Positions 1-7,002 of a stretch of DNA of 34,807 bases are shown here, piece by piece (position 1 is the first letter of the stretch; each line of letters opens with the position of its first letter). The notes under the pieces are model-generated. The model had not been told where the DNA came from. It made no database searches and was given only the letters and a program-made list of their open reading frames with translations. Made by a program: the position numbers and the translations under genes. This DNA is from JALZKA01 sp963786495 (GTDB taxonomy: Bacteria; Actinomycetota; Thermoleophilia; Solirubrobacterales; 70-9), in the NCBI GenBank assembly GCA_963786495.1, contig CAWAZL010000009.1:1-34807 (forward strand), written 5' to 3'.

Positions 1-176
1 GCGATCGAGGTGCTCGCGATGGCGGAACACCGCCGGCCCCTTGTCGGTCTCGTAGCACCGGATGCCCTCGAAGACCCCGGTGCCGTAGTGGAGCCCGTGG
101 CTCAGAGCACGTGGACCTTGGCGTCGTCCCAAGCGACGAACTCGCCATTCATCCAGATCCATTCAGACTTTTCCAC
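1..176 (-). CDS. ilvE: Branched-chain amino acid aminotransferase, N-terminal fragment (frameshifted)
   Basis: PLP-dependent transaminase for the last step of valine, leucine and isoleucine synthesis; only the N-terminus lies in the window. The GTG start at 176-174 has a GAGGAG ribosome site four bases upstream. The first 20 codons give EKSEWIWMNGEFVAWDDA, then KVHVL. After an in-frame TGA near 104-102 the other frame continues as SHGLHYGTGVFEGIRCYET and then PAVFRHREHLDR, which is the family's N-terminal block (HxLHYGxGVFEGIR). Dropping two bases, or adding one, near 101-105 restores the frame. A perfect inverted repeat lies upstream at 240-274. I infer an intact gene with a local sequence error. 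The product call is firm; the frameshift could in principle be real. Confidence 0.85.
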
Positions 177-239
177 GGTGCTCCTCGGGGTCGCTTGGGC
201 TTCGGCAAAGTATGCCGCAAGCCAACGGTCGCGCCGAAG

Positions 240-274
240 GCAGAGTTAATCGCGCATAGCGGCACTAACTCTGC
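240..274. promoter_or_regulatory. Perfect 9-bp inverted repeat upstream of ilvE
   Basis: GCAGAGTTA at 240-248 and TAACTCTGC at 266-274 are exact reverse complements separated by 17 bases. The dyad lies in the 115-base gap between the 3' end of the DUF2269 gene and the ilvE start, about 65 bases upstream of the ilvE GTG. It is A/T-richer than its surroundings and has no T-run on either side, so an operator or a 5'-UTR hairpin fits better than an intrinsic terminator. Its function is inferred from position only. The rest of the gap (177-291) shows nothing else recognisable apart from the ilvE ribosome site. Confidence 0.5.
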
Positions 275-291
275 ACTCGAGGGGCTGCGAC

Positions 292-868
292 CTACGGATT
301 CGCTGCCGCCGGCCCGGCCTCCGCCGCTTGGCTGCCCAAGGCCCGTGCGTTAATGAACGCCACAAGTCCCAGAATCACCGCGAACGTGATCAGCAGCCCG
401 GGATCGTCTCCAGTCGGCTTCAGCACCATCGCCGCCGCCACGACGTAAAGCGTTGTGATCTCGAAGTTGTCGACGGCCGTCATGCGCTTCGATCGGGTCA
501 TCGCCTCGGTCATCCCTGCCTCGCCCTGCTCGGCGAGCGCCGCGATCCGTTCGCTCTCGGGCTTGAAGTAGAGGATTCCGATCCCGAACGAGACGAGCCA
601 GCCGGTGAGGCCGATGATGATCCATGCCTGGCCGAAGTCCCAGTTCCCCTCGATCGCCCAGACCAGGCTGAAGACAAACGTCGCCAGCGAGGCCGGAATG
701 AAGAGGATCGGTGCGAGCACCTCAATGTCGGCGTGATACGACGCCTCTTTTGCCGAGTCGCTCGCGCGTCTCGCCTTGATGAGTAGACCCGAAAACGCCA
801 TCCCGGCCCCAAGCCAGGTCATCCCTGGAGTACACGTGCAGCGTGAGGAGCAACTCGTAGAGCGTCAT
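292..868 (-). CDS. DUF2269-like integral membrane protein (frameshifted near start)
   Basis: Predicted small membrane protein of about 190 residues with four hydrophobic segments. The reading frame up to 822 gives MTWLGAGMAFSGLLIK, then segments around VLAPILFIPASLATFVF, AWIIIGLTGWLVSFGIGIL and a C-terminal pair (TLYVVAAAMVL, LLITFAVILGLVAFI). A better start lies at ATG 868-866, preceded by AGAGGA: it gives MTLYELLLTLHVYSR, the usual DUF2269 opening (LYxLLLxLHVLSxxxWLG). The two parts join if one G is removed from the GGG run at 823-825. The family has no assigned biochemical role. It follows the UBP-finger gene on the same strand, 41 bases downstream of that stop. Confidence 0.7.
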
Positions 869-909
869 GCCGCGATCCTCTCACGCTCGGCGGCGCGTGA
901 CAACCTTTG

Positions 910-1226
910 TCAGCCGCCGAGCGGCGACGGCGGGATTTCCGTTTGGTCCTCGACCTGCGGGAGCAGAAGGAAGGCCTCGTCCTCGAAGCACCAAGACCAC
1001 TCCTCTCCCGGCTGGAAGCGCGAGCGGATCAGCACGTGGCCGGTCTCCCTCGCGTGGCTCGTCCCGTATGCGTCCGGCGAGTCGTCGCAGCAGCCGACCG
1101 CTCTGCGGCACTCGAGGGAGCACCTCAGGTGGAGCCAGGGATCGTTGCTCTCCAGGGACTTTTCGCACCCGTCGACGGCAGGCGGAAGCTCAATGACCGG
1201 ACGCGATCTACCCCCGTGCAGGCCAC
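910..1226 (-). CDS. UBP-type zinc finger domain protein (frameshifted)
   Basis: Small cysteine/histidine-rich protein of about 104 residues matching bacterial stand-alone zf-UBP proteins. The frame ending at TGA 912-910 reads IELPPAVDGCEKSLESND, then WLHLRCSLECRRAVGCCDDS, ARETGHVLIRSRFQPGEEW and SWCFEDEAFLLLP. The family pattern is DGCEECL..WVHLR.CL.CGHVGCCDSSP..H...H..TGHPLIRSFEPGEDW.WCYVDE. The start is probably GTG 1226-1224, three bases after the leuB stop, giving VACTGVDRVR; one base is missing near 1196-1199 to join it to IELPPAV. Where the family has C-x-H at the N-terminus this protein reads C-T-G, so one zinc ligand may be absent or misread. In eukaryotes the domain binds ubiquitin tails; the bacterial role is unknown. 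Confidence 0.72.
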
Positions 1227-1228
1227 GT

Positions 1229-2284
1229 CTAAAGCGCCTTGAGAACGGCCTGAGTCATCTCCTCGGTGCCGACGACCGCTTCGGCCTCTTCGCGCCACCT
1301 GCCAGGTCAGCGGTCCGTAGACCGCTCTCGAGCGCTGAGTCGACTGCCGCGTCAACTTGCGCTGCCTCGTCGCTCGCGCCGAGCCCGTCCCGCAGCAGCA
1401 TTGCCACGGAGAGGAGCGTCGCCAAGGGGTTCGCCGTACCGGTGCCAGCGATGTCGGGTGCTGAGCCGTGGACGGGCTCGAAGACCCCCGGGCCACTCTC
1501 CCCCAGGCTCGCCGATGGCAGCATGCCTAGCGATCCGGTGAGCATCGCCGCTGCGTCGCTCAGGATGTCGCCGAACATGTTCTCGGTGACGATGACATCG
1601 AAGCGGCTCGGCCGGCGATGAGCTGCATCGCGGCGTTGTCGACAAGCATGTGGTCGAGGGCGATGTCCGGGAAGCCGACGTGGACCTCGGTGACGACCTC
1701 GCGCCACAGACGCGACGTTTCGAGAACGTTTGCCTTGTCGACCGATGTGACCCGCCCGTCGCGGCCGCCAGCCGCCTTGAAGGCGACCCGGGCGATGCGC
1801 TCGATCTCGCTGCGGGTATAGACGCAGGTGTCTGAGGCGAAGTCCGGCTCGCGCTTCTTCTCGCCGAAGTAGATCCCGCCGGTGAGCTCTCGCACCACAA
1901 GGATGTCGGTGCCCTGGATGATCTCGGGCCGCAATGGGCTCGCGTCGACGAGCGCCGGGCTCGGGCGCACCGGCCGCAGATTGGCGAAGAGGCCCAGGCC
2001 CTTGCGCAAGCCCAGGAGACCCTGCTCGGGACGGGGCTTGTCCGGATCGGTCGTGTCCCACTTCGGGCCGCCGACCGCTCCGAGGAGCACCGCGTCGGCC
2101 TTGCGGCACTTCTCGAGGACGACGTCGGTTAGCGCAATCCCGTTCGCGTCGATCGAGGCGCCGCCCACGAGATGCTCCTCATAGGTGAAGTCGCCGACGG
2201 CGTCGAGGACCTGGACGGCTGCCGAGACGATCTCGGGGCCGATCCCGTCGCCAGGAAGGAGTGCGATGTGGCCGAGGCGCTCAC
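1229..2284 (-). CDS. leuB: 3-isopropylmalate dehydrogenase (three frameshifts)
   Basis: NAD-dependent oxidative decarboxylation of 3-isopropylmalate, third step of leucine synthesis. Reconstructed length is about 352 codons, normal for the family. Visible blocks in order are ALLPGDGIGPEIVSAAVQVL, GAVGGPKWDTTDP, FANLRPVRPSPAL, RELTGGIYFGEKKRE, NVLETSRLWREVV, DIALDHMLVDNAAMQLIA, SRFDVIVTENMFGDILSD, HGSAPDIAGTGTANP and a C-terminus GTEEMTQAVLKAL ending at TAG 1231-1229. They fall in different frames and need one missing base near 2270-2281, one near 1610-1616 and one near 1288-1292. The start is most likely GTG 2284-2282, overlapping the TGA of the upstream methyltransferase gene. All catalytic motifs are present, so I infer a functional gene with sequence errors. 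Confidence 0.9.
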
Positions 2285-3042
2285 GCCGTGGCGGAGATGT
2301 CGAGGCGAACGTAGTTCACGACCAGCGGCCGCGGTGCCGTCTCAAGCACAGCTCGGATGAACGTGTCGTGAAGCTCAGGTGGCAGGCGGTCGAGGTGCCA
2401 GGGCAGGATCACGGTCGACAGATAGCCGCGGGCGTCCGAGGGCGTGACCGGGTGCGGGTGGGTCCAGACCCGGATGTCGGAGAAGCCCGCCAGCGCCAGG
2501 CGCGTGCGTGTGTCCTCGACCGACGCGTAGTTCCAAGCTTCCCGCTCGCCCCGCAGATATGGCGAGAAACGCTCGTCGCCAGCCAGCGCCTCGAGCGCTC
2601 GCTCGATCTCGACGATGTTGCCGTCTCCCCCGCACTGCGCCTCGAGCATCGCTCCGGGCTTCATCGCTCCGTGCAGCGAGCGGAACAGCAGGTCGTGTTC
2701 CTGGATCCAGTGGAAAACGGCACTCGAGTAGACGGCGTCGACCTTTTTTGGAAGATCAAGCTGCCTGAGGTCCTGCTGGAGAAGCTCGACATCGTCGCCC
2801 AGGTGTTCGCGGGCCTTCTCGAGCATCTGCGCCGATGCGTCCACGCCGATCACGCGGCCGTTCGGCACACGCTCGATCAGCTTCTTGGTCAGCCGGCCGG
2901 TGCCGCATCCCGCGTCGAGCACGGTCTCGTCGCCCTTGAGCTCGAACCGATCGCGGATCTGCTCAGCCCACTCGTTGTGAGGGGCGGAGTGGTGGTCGTA
3001 CTCGTCGGCCTTCCACTCGACCGGTCGCAATGGCGCGCTCAT
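2281..3042 (-). CDS. SAM-dependent methyltransferase, trans-aconitate methyltransferase-like
   Basis: Class I methyltransferase of 253 residues. The SAM-binding motif I is VLDAGCGTGRLTKKL (about residues 41-55), followed by VIGVDASAQMLEKAR (motif II acidic residue), DDVELLQQDLRQLDL and AVFHWIQEHDLLFRSL. The HWI segment and the overall layout (N-terminal WKADEY, C-terminal LPPELHDTFIRAVLE) resemble Tam-type enzymes, which methylate a carboxylate of trans-aconitate; the yeast relative Tmt1 also methylates 3-isopropylmalate. The gene sits inside the leucine operon, 10 bases after leuD and overlapping leuB by four bases, so it is surely cotranscribed with them. I infer a substrate related to isopropylmalate or isopropylmaleate. 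The fold is firm; the substrate is unproven. Confidence 0.82.
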   Translation of the reverse strand: MSAPLRPVEWKADEYDHHSAPHNEWAEQIRDRFELKGDETVLDAGCGTGRLTKKLIERVPNGRVIGVDASAQMLEKAREHLGDDVELLQQDLRQLDLPKKVDAVYSSAVFHWIQEHDLLFRSLHGAMKPGAMLEAQCGGDGNIVEIERALEALAGDERFSPYLRGEREAWNYASVEDTRTRLALAGFSDIRVWTHPHPVTPSDARGYLSTVILPWHLDRLPPELHDTFIRAVLETAPRPLVVNYVRLDISATA

Positions 3043-3052
3043 GCCTGCATTC

Positions 3053-3616
3053 TCACAGCGCGGTCGTCACAGGCGCGCGGTCTGCCTTGCCCGCTGACTC
3101 GAAAGCGTCGATCGCCGCCTCGTTTTGGAGCGTGACGCCGATGTCGTCGAGGCCGTTCAGGAGGCGGTGCTTGATCTCCTGGTCGATCTCGAACGAGTAC
3201 ACGCCCGCGTCGCAGGTGACGGTTTGGGACTCCAGGTCAACCGTGGCCGAGCCGGCCTGAGCGACCGCGTTGCACTCGTCTTGGGTGAGCACTACCGGCA
3301 GGAGACCGATCTTCGTGCAGTTCGAGAAGAAGATGTCGGCGAACGAGGGCGCAATGAGCGCCTTGAAGCCGAAGTCCTCGAGCGCCCACGGCGCGTGCTC
3401 GCGTGAGGATCCGCAGCCGAAGTTCTTGCCGGCGACCAGGATCGGGTTCGGCTCGAGCTCGATCTCGCCGTCGCGTAGCCAGTCGTAGAAGAGGAACTCG
3501 CCGAAGCCTGTGCGCTCCACGCGCTTCAGGAACTGCTTGGGGATGATCTGGTCGGTGTCGACGTCGGCTCGGTCTAGGACGGAGACGGGGCCTTCGACGA
3601 TGTTCACGGGGTCCAT
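3053..3616 (-). CDS. leuD: 3-isopropylmalate dehydratase small subunit
   Basis: Swivelling-domain subunit of isopropylmalate isomerase, which forms the active enzyme with LeuC. It has 187 residues, within the usual range for bacterial LeuD. Clear motifs are DRADVDTDQIIPKQFLKRV near the N-terminus, NPILVAGKNFGCGSSREHAP (substrate-binding GCGSSREHA loop), ALIAPSFADIFFSNCTKIGL and a C-terminal FEIDQEIKHRLLNGLDDIG. The start ATG 3616-3614 lies three bases after the leuC stop. The gene reads cleanly with no frameshift. Confidence 0.96.
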   Translation of the reverse strand: MDPVNIVEGPVSVLDRADVDTDQIIPKQFLKRVERTGFGEFLFYDWLRDGEIELEPNPILVAGKNFGCGSSREHAPWALEDFGFKALIAPSFADIFFSNCTKIGLLPVVLTQDECNAVAQAGSATVDLESQTVTCDAGVYSFEIDQEIKHRLLNGLDDIGVTLQNEAAIDAFESAGKADRAPVTTAL

Positions 3617-3619
3617 GGG

Positions 3620-4984
3620 TCAGCTCCAATCGCGGATGTCAACGAAGTGGCCCTCGATCGCGGCCGCGGCAGCCATCTTCGGGCTCACGAGGTGGGTGCG
3701 CCCGCCCTTGCCCTGGCGCCCCTCGAAGTTGCGATTCGAGGTCGAGGCGCAGCGCTCGCCCGGGCTCAAGATGTCCGGGTTCATCCCCAGGCACATCGAA
3801 CAGCCTGCCGAGCGCCAGTCAAATCCGGCGGCGCGGAAGACCTCGTCGAGGCCCTCTGCCTCGGCCTGCGCCTTCACCTGGACCGAGCCGGGGACGACCA
3901 TCGCCTCAAGCGACGAGGCGACCTTGCGGCCCTCGACCATCGACGCCGCCTCGCGCAGGTCGCCTATCCGTGAGTTGGTGCACGAGCCGATGAAGATGCG
4001 CTCGAGCGGGATCTCCTGCATGGGCGTTCCCGGCTTGAGCGCCATGTACTGAAGCGCTCGCTCCTCGACGTCGTCGGTCGGCTCGGGCACCGAGTCCGTC
4101 ACCTGGACGACCTGGCCGGGGTTCGTGCCCCAGGTGACCATGGGCGAGATCTCGGCGGCGTTCACCTCGACCTCGGTGTCGAACTCAGCCCCGTCCTCGG
4201 TCGGAAGCTCGCGCCATGCAGCGACCGCGGCGTCGAAGTCCGAGGGCGCAGCCGGTCGGCCCTCGACCCACTCGAAGGTCGTCTCGTCAGGGGCGATCAT
4301 TCCGGCGCGGCCGCCGCCCTCGATGGTCATGTTGCAGATCGTCATCCGGTTCTCCATCGAGAGGCCGGCCATCGTCTCCCCCGCGTACTCGACCGCGTGG
4401 CCGACCATGCCGCCCGTGCCGAGCTTGCCGATCGTCGCGAGGATGAGGTCCTTGGCGTAGACACCGTTCCCGAGCTCGCCCTTATACGAGATCCGCATCG
4501 TCTTCGGGCGCTTTTGCATCAGCGTCTGCGTGGCGAGGACGTGCTCGACCTCCGAGGTGCCGATGCCGAAGGCGAGCGCTCCGAAGGCGCCGTGCGTTGA
4601 AGTGTGGGAGTCGCCGCAGACGATCGTCATGCCCGGCTGCGTCACGCCCAGCTCGGGGCCGATCACGTGGACGATGCCCTGGCGCTCGGAGCCGAGCGAG
4701 TAGATCGGAATGCCGAACTCCTCGCAGTTGTTCTCGAGCGTCTCGACTTGCTTTCGCGAGAGCTGGTCGGCGATCATCTTCGACGTGGGCGTACCGTCCG
4801 TGGGCACGTTGTGGTCGGCGGTGGCGAGCGTGCGGTCCGGCCGGCGGACCTTGCGCCCCGCGAGGCGGAGGCCGTCGAAGGCCTGGGCCGAGGTGACCTC
4901 GTGGACCAGGTGGAGGTCGATGTAGATGGTCCCCTCAGAAACCTCGTGGGCCTCCCAGATCTTCTCGAACATGGTCTTTGGCAT
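3620..4984 (-). CDS. leuC: 3-isopropylmalate dehydratase large subunit
   Basis: Aconitase-superfamily [4Fe-4S] subunit of isopropylmalate isomerase, second step of leucine synthesis. Start ATG 4984-4982 (MPKTMFEKIW) has a full AGGAGG ribosome site six bases upstream, which settles the start although the frame stays open much further. The product has 454 residues, slightly short of the typical 466-470. Motifs include YIDLHLVHEVTSAQAFDGLR, TADHNVPT, VCGDSHTSTHGAFGALAFGI, the cluster cysteines in IGSCTNSRIGDLREAA and GCSMCLGMNPD, and the substrate segment STSNRNFEGRQG. leuD follows after three bases. The ribosome site overlaps the stop codon of the preceding regulator gene, indicating an operon. 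Confidence 0.97.
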   Translation of the reverse strand: MPKTMFEKIWEAHEVSEGTIYIDLHLVHEVTSAQAFDGLRLAGRKVRRPDRTLATADHNVPTDGTPTSKMIADQLSRKQVETLENNCEEFGIPIYSLGSERQGIVHVIGPELGVTQPGMTIVCGDSHTSTHGAFGALAFGIGTSEVEHVLATQTLMQKRPKTMRISYKGELGNGVYAKDLILATIGKLGTGGMVGHAVEYAGETMAGLSMENRMTICNMTIEGGGRAGMIAPDETTFEWVEGRPAAPSDFDAAVAAWRELPTEDGAEFDTEVEVNAAEISPMVTWGTNPGQVVQVTDSVPEPTDDVEERALQYMALKPGTPMQEIPLERIFIGSCTNSRIGDLREAASMVEGRKVASSLEAMVVPGSVQVKAQAEAEGLDEVFRAAGFDWRSAGCSMCLGMNPDILSPGERCASTSNRNFEGRQGKGGRTHLVSPKMAAAAAIEGHFVDIRDWS

Positions 4985-4994
4985 CTGTGGCCTC

Positions 4995-5546
4995 CTATGA
5001 GCGCCGCAAGCCTGCGGCGACGACGGCGACGAACTCACATGGAGCCTTGTCGCGGTTTTCGAAGTGGTGTGGCAAGTCGGCGTCGAAGGTGACGGCGTCG
5101 CCCGCTTGGAGCACGTGGTCCTCTGTGTCGACGACGAGCGTGAGCTCGCCTTCCAGGACCAGTGCGGTCTCGCGCGCGCCGGCCTCGTGCATGGGCGGGT
5201 CGGACGGGCCGCCCGTCGAAGCGCCGGGCTCCAGGGTGTGGCGCGAGACGTCCGCGCGCTGGCCCGGCAGTGCCGGCGTGAGCTCCTCGGTGCGGTGGCC
5301 CCCGCGCTCGCGCGCGCGGCCTGAGCCCTTCGGCACGACGACGACGTGCTCGGCCTCGTCGAGGCGAAGGAGCTGCGAGAGCGTGAGCTCGAGGCCCGTG
5401 GCGATCTTGCCTGCGACCGTGAGGGTCGGAGAGGTATCGCCGCGCTCAACCTGCGAGAGCATCGGCGCGGATACGCCCGAGCGTTCGGACAGCTCGCGAA
5501 GGGACAGCGCCATCGAGCGGCGCAGCGACTTGATTCGCTCGCCCAC
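4995..5546 (-). CDS. XRE-family transcriptional regulator with C-terminal cupin domain
   Basis: Two-domain regulator of about 183 residues. The N-terminal helix-turn-helix is IKSLRRSMALSLRELSERSG then VSAPMLSQVERGDTSPTL. The C-terminal cupin (about residues 95-178) shows DPPMHEAGARETALVLEGEL and LPHHFENRDKAPCEFVAV, with histidines where cupins bind metal or ligand. GTG 5546-5544 gives VGERIKSLRR and lies six bases after a GATAAT hexamer with no useful ribosome site, so leaderless translation is plausible; the frame is open to 5615 but no better start exists. The stop is 10 bases before leuC. Its place at the head of the leuCD operon suggests that it controls leucine genes, possibly with its cupin sensing a pathway carboxylate. 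That role is inferred. Confidence 0.85.
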   Translation of the reverse strand: MGERIKSLRRSMALSLRELSERSGVSAPMLSQVERGDTSPTLTVAGKIATGLELTLSQLLRLDEAEHVVVVPKGSGRARERGGHRTEELTPALPGQRADVSRHTLEPGASTGGPSDPPMHEAGARETALVLEGELTLVVDTEDHVLQAGDAVTFDADLPHHFENRDKAPCEFVAVVAAGLRRS

Positions 5547-5552
5547 GGCTCC

Positions 5553-5558
5553 ATTATC
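5553..5558 (-). promoter_or_regulatory. -10-like hexamer GATAAT, six bases before GTG of the XRE-cupin gene
   Basis: GATAAT on the minus strand ends six bases before GTG 5546, the spacing expected when transcription starts on the start codon. No convincing -35 is visible 16-18 bases upstream. It would be an alternative or second promoter to the one at 5587-5615. Support is positional only. Confidence 0.4.
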
Positions 5559-5583
5559 GGTCGCGATCTGACTCACAGCGGAG

Positions 5584-5615
5584 CGTATGTTATCGCATAC
5601 GAGCGTACGCGACAA
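5584..5615 (-). promoter_or_regulatory. Candidate promoter with overlapping operator dyad for the regulator-leuCD operon
   Basis: On the minus strand TTGTCG (5615-5610) and TAACAT (5592-5587) are separated by exactly 17 bases, each matching four of six consensus -35/-10 positions. A perfect inverted repeat, CGTATG-N6-CATACG (5584-5601), covers the -10 region. A related imperfect dyad, CGTA-N8-TACG, covers the -35 at 5604-5619. Two similar dyads across one promoter are what a dimeric repressor such as an XRE protein would use, so autoregulation by the adjacent gene is the simplest reading. Inferred from sequence only. Confidence 0.5.
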
Positions 5616-5620
5616 TACGT

Positions 5621-5665
5621 AGGGGTCTGACCCCGGGTCTGACCCCCTAGGCGTCGACCCCCGGG
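5621..5665. repeat. REP-like palindromic element, copy 1
   Basis: GGGGTCTGACCCC (5622-5634) is followed directly by GGGTCTGACCCC (5635-5646) and a tail with GGCGTCGACCCCC. Each half is palindromic around one central base. The element fills the gap between the 3' end of the small exported protein gene (stop 5669-5667) and the promoter of the leucine operon. It shares the palindrome and the GGCGTC tail with the copies at 13339-13391 and 28529-28582. GC-rich hairpins here could also stop transcription coming from the upstream minus-strand gene. Confidence 0.75.
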
Positions 5666-5666
5666 G

Positions 5667-6062
5667 TTATCGCGGCATCCCCTGCAGGTGGTCGTAGGTG
5701 TTGGATTTGTCTGCGTTGCACCCGTCGATTGCGAGCGCTTTGGCGTAGTACTTGCCGTTCTTCGCCTGCCCGGGGCTGAAGACAGACCAGCCGAACTTGT
5801 TGGGCTTGTCCTCGTTAGCCTCCCCCTTGCCGATCTTCTCGTCCTTGCCGCTGCGCTTCCGGTAGACAGTGATCTTTCGGTCCAGAAGGCACTTCCGGCG
5901 GTCCGAGAAGATCTCGCCGGCGTAGCGAGACTCCCCGTCTGGAACCGAATACTCGATGGATTCGAACTCGATGTGGGTGTCTGCCGGGGCGGAGTGTGCG
6001 GCCGGAGCCGCCAGCCCCACGCCCAACGCAGCCGCGGTCATGCCCAATACCAGTCTCTTCAT
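5667..6062 (-). CDS. Small exported protein of unknown function
   Basis: A 131-residue protein with a classical Sec signal peptide (MKRLVLGMTAAALGVGLAAP, cleavage probably after AHSA near residue 25). The mature part is charged and carries two cysteines (RRKCLLDRK and AIDGCNADK) that could form a disulfide. The segment FESIEYSVPDGESRYAGEIF then TVYRKRSGKDEKIG resembles the short beta-sandwich stalk-type domains often seen in actinobacterial secreted proteins, but I do not recognise a named family. The start ATG 6062-6060 has GGAGGG four bases upstream. The downstream side carries a REP-like element. Confidence 0.75.
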   Translation of the reverse strand: MKRLVLGMTAAALGVGLAAPAAHSAPADTHIEFESIEYSVPDGESRYAGEIFSDRRKCLLDRKITVYRKRSGKDEKIGKGEANEDKPNKFGWSVFSPGQAKNGKYYAKALAIDGCNADKSNTYDHLQGMPR

Positions 6063-6144
6063 GGTCCCTCCTGCAAGTCGTTGTCGAGACCTATTTTTTC
6101 ATCTCGGCCGCACCCATGTCTCAGCAGCGGGGTTGTGCGGAGCG

Positions 6145-6999
6145 TTACAGGATGGCGGTGACCAGCGAGGCCATCCGTGTCGGATCTTCGATTTGCGGGT
6201 AGTGCCCCAGGCCCGCCAACTCCTGGACGGGTGCTGTGGGCCGTAGCTCGCGCACCGCGGCGAGCACGTCGGTTGTGGCGACTGGGTCCTCGAGGCCCCA
6301 TGCGAGCTCAGGCGCCCGGGCCAATCGCGTATAGCGCCGTGCCAGCGGGGCGCGCGCTCGATCCGCTGGTCGATGTATGCGATTGCGCGATGGAGGTTGC
6401 GGTTGCCCGCGGTGCGCGACGAGCGCCCACTGGCATCGGAGCTCCTCGGCGCTCGGATGCTCTTCTGAAAACGTGCCGCCCAGGCCGCGCTTGAGGCTGA
6501 GCTTGTTCGAAAGCGCGGAGAGGAGAAACCCGGCGCGCGAGCGGAGGACCTTTTGCTCCCAGGTGAGCGAAGCGCGCTCAACCACCATCGAGCCGTTGAA
6601 GAGGAGCGCCGCGTCACACTCAAACGGCAGCCGGTCCTCGATGTCGCGAGCCATCAGCTCGTTCGCCACAGACGTGCCCATGTCGTGGGCGACGATCCGC
6701 ACGCAGTCGATCCCACACTGCGCCAGGACGGCCTCAACCACGCCGGCCTGGTCACGCAGGTCGTTGACCACGCGCGGCTTCGCGGAGAGACCGAAGCCGA
6801 TGAAGTCCAGCGCGACCCAGGCGCGGTCGCCGAGTTCGCCCACGAGCCTTCGCCAGTCGAAGGACGAGGACGGGAAGCCGTGGAGGAGGAGGAGCGGCAC
6901 GCCCTCGGAACCGCCGCGGACGACGAAGACCTCGCGCCCGCCTACCTCAAGGAGCTGTCCTCGATCTCGCCACTGGGCGACCGGGCCTGGCAGCGACAT
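6145..6999 (-). CDS. Alpha/beta hydrolase with Asp nucleophile, haloalkane dehalogenase/epoxide hydrolase-like (two compensating frameshifts)
   Basis: Hydrolase of about 285 residues. Visible features are the oxyanion-hole motif LLLLHGFPSSSFDWRRL, FIGFGLSAKPR, the nucleophile elbow RIVAHDMGTSVANEL with Asp in place of Ser, and the C-terminal histidine loop LAGLGHYPQIEDP. An Asp nucleophile is typical of dehalogenases and epoxide hydrolases and argues against a serine esterase or MenH. Between about 6310 and 6408 the correct sequence lies in another frame (NRNLHRAIAYIDQRIERAPR, then WHGAIRDWPGRLS), so one indel near 6405-6411 and a compensating one near 6305-6318 are needed. It starts three bases after the stop of the preceding dehydrogenase gene. 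Substrate unknown. Confidence 0.8.
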   Translation of the reverse strand: MSLPGPVAQWRDRGQLLEVGGREVFVVRGGSEGVPLLLLHGFPSSSFDWRRLVGELGDRAWVALDFIGFGLSAKPRVVNDLRDQAGVVEAVLAQCGIDCVRIVAHDMGTSVANELMARDIEDRLPFECDAALLFNGSMVVERASLTWEQKVLRSRAGFLLSALSNKLSLKRGLGGTFSEEHPSAEELRCQWALVAHRGQPQPPSRNRIHRPADRARAPLARRYTRLARAPELAWGLEDPVATTDVLAAVRELRPTAPVQELAGLGHYPQIEDPTRMASLVTAIL

Positions 7000-7002
7000 C
7001 GC

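Noticed and set aside
4985..5554. Apparent 190-residue N-terminal extension of LeuC
   Set aside because: The extension is out-of-frame regulator sequence; AGGAGG and the family alignment place the start at 4984.
6085..6105. CGAGA/TCTCG arms around an A/T-rich stretch upstream of the small exported protein
   Set aside because: Five-base arms only, and the T-run is on the wrong strand for a terminator of the flanking minus-strand genes; at most part of a weak promoter.
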